From the NCBI GenBank assembly GCA_022749905.1, contig JAKIWU010000052.1, forward strand, positions 1-8,688: a stretch of 8,688 bases of DNA, in the 5' to 3' direction. The translations under genes were made by a program, and so were the position numbers. This DNA is from Thermoplasmata archaeon. GTDB taxonomy: Archaea; Thermoplasmatota; Thermoplasmata; Lutacidiplasmatales; UBA184. Shown here piece by piece: positions 1-5,837 of this stretch. Every line of letters starts with the position of its first letter. The stretch's first letter is position 1. Under the pieces are notes generated by a model. The model did no database searches, had not been told where the DNA came from, and saw nothing but the letters and a program-made list of their open reading frames with translations.

Positions 1-225
1 CGCCACCCCGACGCCGATCGCGAGGGGCGTTTCGCCCTCGAGGGCCGTGCGGATGACGCCGGCGGCCTGCTCGAGCACGCTCGCGGCGCCCTCGTTCGGA
101 TGCGCCGCGCGCCCCCCATGGTTCGTCACGCGCCCGTCGAGCCCGACCACCGCGGCCGATACCTTCGTGGCGCCGATGTCGACGCCGAGGACCGGCCCAG
201 TCGGGGCTTTCGGACGGGCCGGCAT
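1..225 (-). CDS. ROK-family sugar kinase (probable glucokinase), N-terminal part only
   Basis: The minus strand from ATG at 225 reads 75 in-frame codons to the window edge without a stop, so the C-terminal part lies outside. The start is MPARPKAPTGPVLGVDIGAT; GVDIGATK (residues 14-21) is the phosphate-1 loop of the ROK/actin-like ATPase fold, followed by a beta hairpin (VSAAVVGLDGRV) and a helix containing SVLEQAAGVIRTAL, then LAIGVGVA, which leads into the usual 'GIGVPG' motif. ROK kinases phosphorylate glucose or related sugars with ATP in the cytoplasm. It lies 48 bases downstream of the GH15 stop on the same strand, which suits a glucokinase capturing released glucose. A GTG at 237 would add four residues. 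The catalytic Asp and the zinc-binding cysteines lie beyond the edge, so substrate, and kinase versus regulator, cannot be decided. Family call is firm; glucose specificity is inferred from context. Confidence 0.8.
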   Translation of the reverse strand, partial: MPARPKAPTGPVLGVDIGATKVSAAVVGLDGRVTNHGGRAAHPNEGAASVLEQAAGVIRTALEGETPLAIGVGVA

Positions 226-241
226 GCGTTCGGGCACGGCG

Positions 242-258
242 CCCCCCACATAAGGGGG
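242..258 (-). promoter_or_regulatory. G/C-run inverted repeat around a TATA-like core, upstream of the kinase
   Basis: On the minus strand the spacer between the GH15 stop and the kinase start contains CCCCC-TTATGT-GGGGGG: five-base C and G runs flanking an A/T-rich core. The core is centred about 25 bases upstream of ATG 225, the spacing expected of an archaeal TATA box on a leaderless transcript. The TATA match is weak. The repeat could instead be a hairpin or an operator, and the kinase may simply be read through from GH15. Confidence 0.35.
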
Positions 259-273
259 ACTCGAACGCACGCG

Positions 274-2124
274 CTAGGAGGCGACCATCGTCTGCCGGTA
301 GCGGTGGACGATCTCGAGGAGGGCTGCGTGCGACCAGGCGAGAGGGGTCGCGCTCTTCGGCTCGCCGATCAGACTGTCCACCTGCTCCGGAAGCAGGCCC
401 GTCGGCGTCGCGTGCGTGATGGTCCAATCGATGAGCTCGCGGCATCGCGTACGGTCCCCCATGCGGAGATGGGCGGCCGCGAGCCAGAGCGTGCAGACGA
501 TCCACGGGTTCTCGTGTCCGAAGTACTCGTCGCGCTCGTAGCGCGCGATGCCGCCGATCTTGCTCGACCAGAGCCGCTTCGTGATCGTCTCCACGGTCCC
601 CGCGAACTTCGGATCCGTGGGCTCGAGGAGTTCGAGGTCGAGCGCGAGGAGCGTCGACGCGTCGATCCGCTCGTCGCGCGGCGCGATCGATCGGATGAAC
701 CGGCCGAGCCCGGGATCCCAGAATTGCGTGAGGGCCGCGCTCCGGATCTCCTCCGCAGCGATCTGCCAGCGCGGGTGATCCTTCCCGAGGACGTTCGCGA
801 TCCGACTCGCCCGCTCGAGCGCGTGGGCGACGGCGGCCGACGAGTAGAGGTGGATGCCGAAGCGCTCCTCCCAGAGGTCGTAGCTCGCCGCGGGAAGCTT
901 CGTCGATTCGTCCCGGAACTCGGTGAGGAAGTTCGCCGCGGACTTCACCATCGGCCAGAGCTCGAGAATCATGTCCGGGTCGGCACCGGTCTCAAGGTGG
1001 TGCCAGGTCGCCGAGACCACCGTGGCGGTCTGGTCGATCAGCAGGAACGCTGGGGGATGCCAGGTGCTTCCGATCTCGCCGTCGGGGAAGTGCCGATGCA
1101 GGAAGGCGCCGCCGGGGCCCTGGCACCGCATCGCGAACCGCAGGAAGCGTTCGGAGTAGTCCCGGAGGCCCGCGAGCTCCATCGCCTCGCTGACATACCC
1201 GCCGTCGCGCCACCAGCAGTAGTTGTACGAGTCGCCTCCCGTCGCGAGCGGTCGCGTGTCCGGCGAGGCGATGATCGCACCGTTGGCGCCGGCGAGATGC
1301 TTCAAGACGAGCACGCTGGAGCGCGACAGCCTGCGGATCGGCTCCCCGAACCCGTTCAGCCGGTCGGCGAGATGCCGGGTGATCCAGGCCTGCCAGTACG
1401 CCTTCGACTCCGTCTCGAACCGCCGCGGACCGGTGGCGCGCACGTCGTCGCGAAGTCGATGGACCGCCTCGGGGCCCCGCCCGATGGCGAGGACGATCCG
1501 GACCGTCGACTCGACGCCGGGCGCGAGGTGCACGTCCCACTGGATGACGCTGTCCGCCGCCCCGTGCGCGATCGTCCGGCCCTCGAGCCGGCCGTCTTCC
1601 GCGTCGACGTAGGTTCCCTTCAGGCCCTTGAGCGTGTGCTCGCCGCAGACCGCGTGGTCGAAGGCCGGGTCGCCGAAGAGCTCGAAGTAGTATCCCCGCT
1701 TGTAGTGGACGAGCGACCAGCTCGTGGGATCCACGTACGCGGTTTCTTGGAACATCGACTCGGCGATCGAGAACGACTGGTAGGAGAACAGCCGGAGGCG
1801 GCGCTCCGTCTCCGAGCGCATCCGCACGATGCGCAGCACGAGGTCGTGGTTCGGATGGACGATCTCTTCCGTCGTCAGAGCGAGCCCGTCTCCGGCCCAC
1901 GCGGTCGTGGGGTAGTTTTCCACCGAGGGCACCTGGCCGGTCAACGCGATCTCGCCACCGGGACGCAGCCACTGGAAGCGGGACTGGTCGACGTCGAACA
2001 GGCCGAGGCGCGCCTCGCGCAGGTGCTGGAACTGGCCCGGGTACGGGTAGAAGAGATCCTCCCACTCCCCGAGGTCGTTGAGCGTGAGGAGCACGCGGCC
2101 GTTGCCGGCGAGCTGGGCGATCAT
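274..2124 (-). CDS. GH15 family glycosidase (glucoamylase-like; trehalase possible)
   Basis: A 616-residue protein with the full two-part layout of prokaryotic GH15 enzymes. The N-terminal beta-sandwich domain (about 1-235) begins GNGRVLLTLNDLGEWEDLFY. The (alpha/alpha)6 barrel (about 255-612) carries NYCWWRDGGYV (301-311), DLWEER (416-421, probable general acid E419), TGLLPEQ (575-581, probable general base E580) and ATPLAWSHA (592-600). Such enzymes invert the anomeric centre and release beta-D-glucose from non-reducing ends of alpha-glucans. There is no signal peptide, so it should act in the cytoplasm on stored glucan. The ATG lies 40 bases after the GH57 stop, with no alternative ATG, GTG or TTG in frame in that gap and only a distant GAGGCG before it. 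Several archaeal GH15 members, for example in Thermoplasma and Sulfolobus, are trehalases; motifs alone do not separate the two. Family assignment is firm, substrate is inferred. Confidence 0.93.
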   Translation of the reverse strand: MIAQLAGNGRVLLTLNDLGEWEDLFYPYPGQFQHLREARLGLFDVDQSRFQWLRPGGEIALTGQVPSVENYPTTAWAGDGLALTTEEIVHPNHDLVLRIVRMRSETERRLRLFSYQSFSIAESMFQETAYVDPTSWSLVHYKRGYYFELFGDPAFDHAVCGEHTLKGLKGTYVDAEDGRLEGRTIAHGAADSVIQWDVHLAPGVESTVRIVLAIGRGPEAVHRLRDDVRATGPRRFETESKAYWQAWITRHLADRLNGFGEPIRRLSRSSVLVLKHLAGANGAIIASPDTRPLATGGDSYNYCWWRDGGYVSEAMELAGLRDYSERFLRFAMRCQGPGGAFLHRHFPDGEIGSTWHPPAFLLIDQTATVVSATWHHLETGADPDMILELWPMVKSAANFLTEFRDESTKLPAASYDLWEERFGIHLYSSAAVAHALERASRIANVLGKDHPRWQIAAEEIRSAALTQFWDPGLGRFIRSIAPRDERIDASTLLALDLELLEPTDPKFAGTVETITKRLWSSKIGGIARYERDEYFGHENPWIVCTLWLAAAHLRMGDRTRCRELIDWTITHATPTGLLPEQVDSLIGEPKSATPLAWSHAALLEIVHRYRQTMVAS

Positions 2125-2164
2125 CGCGGTTCGCGTCGCCTCGTCGTGTGCACTGCGCTCCCCG

Positions 2165-3343
2165 TCACGTCAGGCGTTCGATCGTCCGCCGGCGTAGGTC
2201 GGTCAGGGCGTTCATGTAGTTGGCGTAGGCATCGTAGGGATTCCCGTACGAGCTGAAGTACTGGTGGACGCCCGCGTCCGCCCCGTGCCCGCCGACGTAC
2301 ATGTAGTAGAAATGGTCGGAGGTCAGCAGGCGCCGGCTGATCTCGAGGAGCTCGGGATCGTTCGCGCGGTGGGCGAGGAGGTTGACCTTCTTCGCGGCCT
2401 CGAACGCGGACCTCTGCAGGTCGTTTCCGAGCCACGCGCCGAGGTCCCGGTTCTGATCGGCCCAGCTGATCGTCCTCGGGACCGAGAGCGGACCGGCGGG
2501 CGGGAGGTCCCGCGCCTCGTCGACGGTGGCCCACTCGAGTCCCGGCCGGGCGCGCACCGCGTGGGGCAGCGCGGAGAGGAAATCGAGGATCCCGGTCGAC
2601 GCCGGGTGGTGCTCGCCGAACGTTTCGAAATCCATGAAGAGGTTGACGACGTCGCCGGGGGTCGCGGCGATCCAGCCCACGAACTTCTCGCTCGTGAGCG
2701 GGTAGTCCGACCAACCCTTGGAGGAGAACCGGAACCCGACGTCGTCGCTCAGCCGATAGTGTCGCGGGAGGAGTCGCACCGAGGGCATCGTTGCGGATTC
2801 GTAGACATGCGTCGGGGAGCGGTCCCCGAGGACGCCTTCCCATCCCTCCATGAGCATGGCGCGGAACCCGGATCGGCCCGCGAACGCCGCGAGCTCGTCG
2901 GAGTAGGCGAGCTCTGTCATCCGCAGCGAGGTCGCTCGGATCCCGAACTCGCGCTGGAGCGCCGCGGTGTGAAGGTCCACTTCCTCCGCGAGCTCCGGCG
3001 GAGGGAGGAGGAAGGCAAGGGAATGGTAGTACGTCTCGGCGAGGACCGACACCCTCCCCGTCTTGAGGATCGATCGTAGCTGGTCCACGACATCGGGTGC
3101 CGCCGCCTTCGCTTGCTCGAGGAAGGTGCCGGTGACGGAGAGACTAAGCCGGAAGTCGGGGAACTCCTCGAGCGCCTCGGCGAGGCGAGCGAGGGCGGGG
3201 CGGTAGCACTGTTCCGCGATCCCCCGGAAGATCTCGAGGTTCCGCCGCTCGTCGATGTACGGACGAGCACTCCCGAGATCGAAGTAGCGGAACCGCGCGA
3301 GGCGCCAGGGCTGGTGGAGGTGGAGGTACAGGACGACCTTCAC
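2165..3343 (-). CDS. GH57 family glycosidase, alpha-amylase type (MJ1611-like)
   Basis: A 392-residue protein when started at GTG 3343, beginning (M)KVVLYLHLHQPWRL. GH57 signatures in order: HQP (10-12), LAETYYHSLA (101-110), the nucleophile motif MTELAYSDE with E144, the acid/base motif FMDFETFGEH with D238, and TSDHFYYMY (341-349). This pattern matches the archaeal MJ1611-like GH57 alpha-amylase branch rather than the GH57 branching enzymes. It should act by a retaining mechanism on internal alpha-1,4 links, possibly with transferase activity. The GTG overlaps the TGA of the GT4 gene as GTGA, implying translational coupling. An in-frame ATG at 3406 would add 21 residues of unlike composition inside the GT4 gene and put the conserved first strand too far in, so it is rejected. 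No signal peptide or extra binding module is seen. Exact product specificity is unknown. Confidence 0.9.
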   Translation of the reverse strand: MKVVLYLHLHQPWRLARFRYFDLGSARPYIDERRNLEIFRGIAEQCYRPALARLAEALEEFPDFRLSLSVTGTFLEQAKAAAPDVVDQLRSILKTGRVSVLAETYYHSLAFLLPPPELAEEVDLHTAALQREFGIRATSLRMTELAYSDELAAFAGRSGFRAMLMEGWEGVLGDRSPTHVYESATMPSVRLLPRHYRLSDDVGFRFSSKGWSDYPLTSEKFVGWIAATPGDVVNLFMDFETFGEHHPASTGILDFLSALPHAVRARPGLEWATVDEARDLPPAGPLSVPRTISWADQNRDLGAWLGNDLQRSAFEAAKKVNLLAHRANDPELLEISRRLLTSDHFYYMYVGGHGADAGVHQYFSSYGNPYDAYANYMNALTDLRRRTIERLT

Positions 3344-4623
3344 CGACGGCGCCCCGCGAGGACTTCCCGATACACCCCGGCCGTCTGGATCGCACGCTCC
3401 TCCCAACCCTCCCGCGTGGCGGAGATCCGACCCTCCTCGCCCATCGTATGGCGGAGCACGGGATACGCGAGGAGCTCGGCGATCCGGCTCGCGAACTCGT
3501 CGATGTCCCAGAAGTCGACCGTGAACATCCCCGTCGTGATCTCGGCGACCCCGCTCGTCTTCGAGACGATCGCCGGCACCCCCGCCGCCATCGCCTCGAG
3601 GGCCGCGATCCCGAATGGCTCGACGACGCTCGGCAGAACGAACACGGACGCCGAGGCGAGAAGGGTCGTGCGCTCCTCATCGGTGACCTTCCCGAGGAAG
3701 AGGACCCGATCCGAGAGATCGAGGTGTGCGGCGAGGGTGAGGAGCCGCGGGTACTCGGGGCCCTCCCCGGCGACGACGAAGAGGGCCCCCGGCTCGCTGC
3801 GGGCGACCTGAGCGGCCGCGCGCAGGAACGTGTCGACGCCTTTCATCGCGGCGAGACGGCCGAGGTAGAGGACGATCTTCTTCGCCCCGCCGAGGGCCGA
3901 AAGCCGCTCGCTGGGCCGCACCGCGTTGTAGATGACGCGGACCTTCTCGGCGCGCGCCTTGTACCGTTCGACCAGTTGCTCCTTCAAGTGGTTGCTGACG
4001 GCGATCACGCGATCCGCGGCGTCGATCCCGAGCTGTTCCCGAGCGAGAACGTCCGGCCAGGGATGCCCGAGGGAACGATCGTACTCCGTCGAGTGGATCG
4101 TCTGTACGAACGGACGCCCGTCGCGCCGCGCGATCGCCGAGCCACCGGCGGTGCCGAACCAATCGTGCGCATGGACCACGTCGAAGGGCTTCGCCGAGAG
4201 CGTCCCGATCCAAGCGTTGAACGTCCCGATGTCGCCGGAATCCCACCGCGTGGGGCTTCCGCCGATCTCGTACGCGCCGGGGTAGGGTCCCTCCGGGGTG
4301 TCGCCAGGGGTCCGGAACGTGACGCCGGCGATCTCGGTCCGGGGCCCGTGGAAGGGAAGGACGAAGGTGATCCGGTGCCCCATCCTCGTGAGCTCCTGAC
4401 ACAGCTCGAAGCAGTGAACGCCGAGCCCACCGGAATGGTGCGGGGGCCACTCCCAGCCGATCATCAGGATGCGGAGCCGTTGCTCGACCACTCTCGGCGG
4501 TCTCGGCTTGGGAACGCCGGGCGCCCTCTGCCAGGTGAGCTCCGAGGTGAACGGCTCGAGTTCGGTCTTCGTGACCGGGATCGGCCGTCGGAAGGCGCGG
4601 GGCGAACTCTTGGGGGTGGACAC
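3340..4623 (-). CDS. GT4 glycosyltransferase, probable glycogen synthase
   Basis: A GT-B fold glycosyltransferase of about 427 residues from GTG 4623. The recognisable domain starts near residue 51 with LRILMIGWEWPPHHSGGLGV, followed by VVHAHDWF (149-156), VSNHLKEQL (209-217), the C-domain hinge VLYLGRLAAMKGVDTF (251-266) and VVEPFGIAALEAMAAGVP (333-350), which contains the EX7E motif E335/E343 of retaining GT4 enzymes. Neighbouring GH57 and GH15 genes make an alpha-1,4-glucan synthase the best role, transferring glucose from a nucleotide sugar; the donor cannot be read off. The start is uncertain: the open frame runs upstream into tpiA but is Arg/Pro-rich junk there; GTG 4623 lies downstream of the tpiA terminator, and GTG 4491 would give 383 residues starting just before the first strand. 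The first 50 residues are Pro/Arg-rich and may be a tail or untranslated leader. Confidence 0.85.
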   Translation of the reverse strand: MSTPKSSPRAFRRPIPVTKTELEPFTSELTWQRAPGVPKPRPPRVVEQRLRILMIGWEWPPHHSGGLGVHCFELCQELTRMGHRITFVLPFHGPRTEIAGVTFRTPGDTPEGPYPGAYEIGGSPTRWDSGDIGTFNAWIGTLSAKPFDVVHAHDWFGTAGGSAIARRDGRPFVQTIHSTEYDRSLGHPWPDVLAREQLGIDAADRVIAVSNHLKEQLVERYKARAEKVRVIYNAVRPSERLSALGGAKKIVLYLGRLAAMKGVDTFLRAAAQVARSEPGALFVVAGEGPEYPRLLTLAAHLDLSDRVLFLGKVTDEERTTLLASASVFVLPSVVEPFGIAALEAMAAGVPAIVSKTSGVAEITTGMFTVDFWDIDEFASRIAELLAYPVLRHTMGEEGRISATREGWEERAIQTAGVYREVLAGRRR

Positions 4624-4704
4624 TGCCGCGCGCTGACCCGGCCGACCGCGCAGCCTCGTCCGGGTCCGTGGCGTGCGGCGACGGCTTCGGAGCGGTCGCG
4701 CGGT

Positions 4705-4732
4705 GGAACCGTGAGGTTCCCCCACCGGGGGA
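4705..4732. repeat. Two overlapping inverted repeats in the GT4 leader region
   Basis: GGAACC-GTGA-GGTTCC (4705-4720) and TCCCCC-ACC-GGGGGA (4718-4732) are both perfect six-base inverted repeats and share bases 4718-4720, so as RNA they could not form fully at once. They lie about 80-110 bases before the GT4 GTG in a 209-base spacer (4624-4832) that otherwise shows only the tpiA terminator and no convincing TATA box. They could be an operator or a pair of competing hairpins. Chance in GC-rich DNA is possible. Confidence 0.45.
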
Positions 4733-4782
4733 TTGGAGTCAACTCTGTCGCGCAAGGGGCGGGGGTGAGACAGGGTCGGTTC

Positions 4783-4802
4783 AAAACGAGGCGGCCGCCT
4801 CG
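4783..4802 (-). terminator. Hairpin plus T-run terminator after tpiA
   Basis: On the minus strand a perfect 16-base palindrome, CGAGGCGGCCGCCTCG (4787-4802), is followed at once by TTTT (4783-4786). It begins about 30 bases after the tpiA TAA. As RNA it would fold to a GC-only stem of at least six pairs before a U run. Archaeal termination depends mainly on the T run, which is short here, so strength is uncertain, but position and orientation fit well. It separates tpiA from the glucan genes. Confidence 0.6.
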
Positions 4803-4832
4803 GGCGGGTCCGGTTTCCGAGGAAAAGCGCGC

Positions 4833-5573
4833 TTACCGGCGCGCACCGAACCCGCGGAGGAGCTCGCGCAACGCGTGCTCCGGGTCGTCGGCCCTGGTGA
4901 CCGCGCTCGAGACGAGGATCCCCTCGCTTCCGAGCTCGAGGGCAAGTTCCACGTCGCGCGCACTGCGAATCCCCGCCCCGCAAAGGACCCGGGAACCCGC
5001 CGACACGGACCGTACCGCCGCGACCGCCCCCGAGACGATCTCCGGACGCGTCGTCGAGACGGAACGGTCCCCCCCGATCAGCTCCGGAGGCTCGACCGCC
5101 AAGTACGGCGGCCGGAACCGGGCGAGACGTTCCGCCTGGGCGACGTCCTGTGCACAGATGACGGGAACGAGGTCGACTTCCTCGAGGCGGCGCACGACCA
5201 CACCGATCTCCTCCTCGCCAAGCGGGCGCTCGGAGTGGTTGACGAGGCTGCCGACCGCGCCGCACGCGCGGATCGCTTCGGCCACGAGGTGCCCGGTCCG
5301 CGCACCCGCGTTCGCGGGGTCGGCGTGCTGGGCGACGACCGGGATGGACAGCGACCCGGCGAGGCGCCCGAGGTCGGGCGCGGAGGGCGCGATCGCGGCG
5401 GGCACGTGAGCCTCCCCGGCGAGGCGCTCGAGCATGCGTCCGATCCGGAGCGCGTCTTCGCCGAGGGAACCGGGGTACGCCTTGAGGTTCAGGAGGAGCA
5501 GAGGTGCCCCGAGCGGCGGTCGGTCAGTGTGCGACCGTAACCCGCGGGCGCTTGGGCCGGGAGCAGATGGCAT
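4833..5573 (-). CDS. tpiA: Triosephosphate isomerase, archaeal type
   Basis: This enzyme interconverts dihydroxyacetone phosphate and glyceraldehyde 3-phosphate in glycolysis and gluconeogenesis. From ATG 5573 it has 246 residues. LLLLNLKAYPG (25-35) holds the substrate-binding Asn and Lys31; GSLVNHSERPLGEEE (108-122) holds the electrophile His113; YLAVEPPELIGG (157-168) holds the catalytic Glu161 and loop 6; VLCGAGIRSARDVELAL (196-212) and GILVSSAVT (218-226) form the phosphate site. The short core without the extra bacterial/eukaryotic helices is archaeal. ATG 5573 overlaps the upstream 69-residue gene by 50 bases and gives 24 unlikely residues before the first strand. No ATG, GTG or TTG lies between it and the core, but CTG 5501 would give 222 residues, the usual archaeal size. 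The product call is secure; the start is not. Confidence 0.95.
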   Translation of the reverse strand: MPSAPGPSARGLRSHTDRPPLGAPLLLLNLKAYPGSLGEDALRIGRMLERLAGEAHVPAAIAPSAPDLGRLAGSLSIPVVAQHADPANAGARTGHLVAEAIRACGAVGSLVNHSERPLGEEEIGVVVRRLEEVDLVPVICAQDVAQAERLARFRPPYLAVEPPELIGGDRSVSTTRPEIVSGAVAAVRSVSAGSRVLCGAGIRSARDVELALELGSEGILVSSAVTRADDPEHALRELLRGFGARR

Positions 5574-5733
5574 ACTCGTCGCCGTCGAAGAAGACTTCGC
5601 GGTCGGGGTGCCGCTTCTGGAGCTCGGAGATGCGGGTGAGGACGTCCTCGACGGTGGTGTTGTCGTCATTGGGGTCGATCTTGAGGTGGATGGTCTTCTC
5701 CGGCTTCTCGGGCGGGCGCCCTCGCTCCACCAT
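5524..5733 (-). CDS. Small conserved-looking protein of unknown function (69 residues)
   Basis: I do not recognise a family. The protein starts MVERGRPPEKPEKTIHLKID and looks like a compact alpha/beta unit: a strand (TIHLKI), an acidic turn (DPNDDN), a helix (TTVEDVLTRISELQKRHPD), and a strand pair around REVFFDGDEYAICSRP, ending with a basic tail. It has no membrane segment and one Cys. ATG 5733 is supported by GGAG four bases upstream (5738-5741 complement) and by a TATA-like element near 5770. Its stop falls just before the tpiA core, so the two are probably co-transcribed, and the 3' end overlaps the tpiA ATG at 5573 by 50 bases in another frame. The balanced composition and clear secondary-structure pattern argue that it is a real gene. 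Confidence 0.7.
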   Translation of the reverse strand: MVERGRPPEKPEKTIHLKIDPNDDNTTVEDVLTRISELQKRHPDREVFFDGDEYAICSRPKRPRVTVAH

Positions 5734-5763
5734 GACGCTCCGGTGGGTCGGCGCTACGGCCCC

Positions 5764-5776
5764 CCCTGTAATAGGG
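5764..5776 (-). promoter_or_regulatory. TATA-like element for the 69-residue gene and tpiA
   Basis: The minus strand reads CCCTATTACAGGG here, an A/T-rich core within a four-base inverted repeat (CCCT/AGGG), next to a seven-base G run. It lies about 37 bases before ATG 5733, allowing a transcript start about 10-12 bases before the ATG and including the GGAG site. The match to an archaeal TATA box is modest; the symmetric arms could also be a regulator site. Confidence 0.4.
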
Positions 5777-5799
5777 TTTGGTCCCCCGAATCAACGCCG

Positions 5800-5810
5800 A
5801 GTTTATCTTG
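5800..5810 (+). promoter_or_regulatory. TATA-like box for the 91-residue gene
   Basis: GTTTATCTTG sits in otherwise GC-rich DNA, with TTTATC centred about 34 bases before ATG 5838. With the usual archaeal spacing of about 25 bases the transcript would start around 5829, giving a very short leader of under about 10 bases. Together with the opposing element near 5770 this makes 5734-5837 a divergent promoter region. Confidence 0.5.
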
Positions 5811-5837
5811 GAAACGGAGCATGGCGCATTCGTCCCC

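Noticed and set aside
254..270. tRNA-like T-loop motif GTTCGAGTCCCCC on the minus strand
   Set aside because: The T-stem arms do not pair, and no acceptor stem or anticodon arm can be built around it.
100..2256. Long plus-strand open frame of 718 codons antisense to the GH15 gene
   Set aside because: It is Arg/Glu/Pro-rich with no recognisable domain, while the opposite strand carries a complete GH15 enzyme; long antisense frames are expected opposite GC-rich genes.
3344..3406. GH57 start at ATG 3406
   Set aside because: The extra 21 residues overlap the GT4 C-terminus and precede the conserved first strand; GTG 3343 gives the standard start and a GTGA overlap.
4624..5265. Upstream extension of the GT4 frame to an ATG at 5265
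   Set aside because: It would overlap most of tpiA, passes through the terminator palindrome, and encodes Arg/Pro/Gly-rich sequence unlike any GT4 N-terminus.
3448..5409. Plus-strand open frame of 653 codons antisense to the GT4 and tpiA genes
   Set aside because: It crosses two well-supported genes and an intergenic terminator and has shadow-like composition.
5574..5669. Extension of the tpiA frame to an ATG at 5669
   Set aside because: It would add 32 Ser/Thr/Pro-rich residues fully inside the 69-residue gene; triosephosphate isomerases have no such region.
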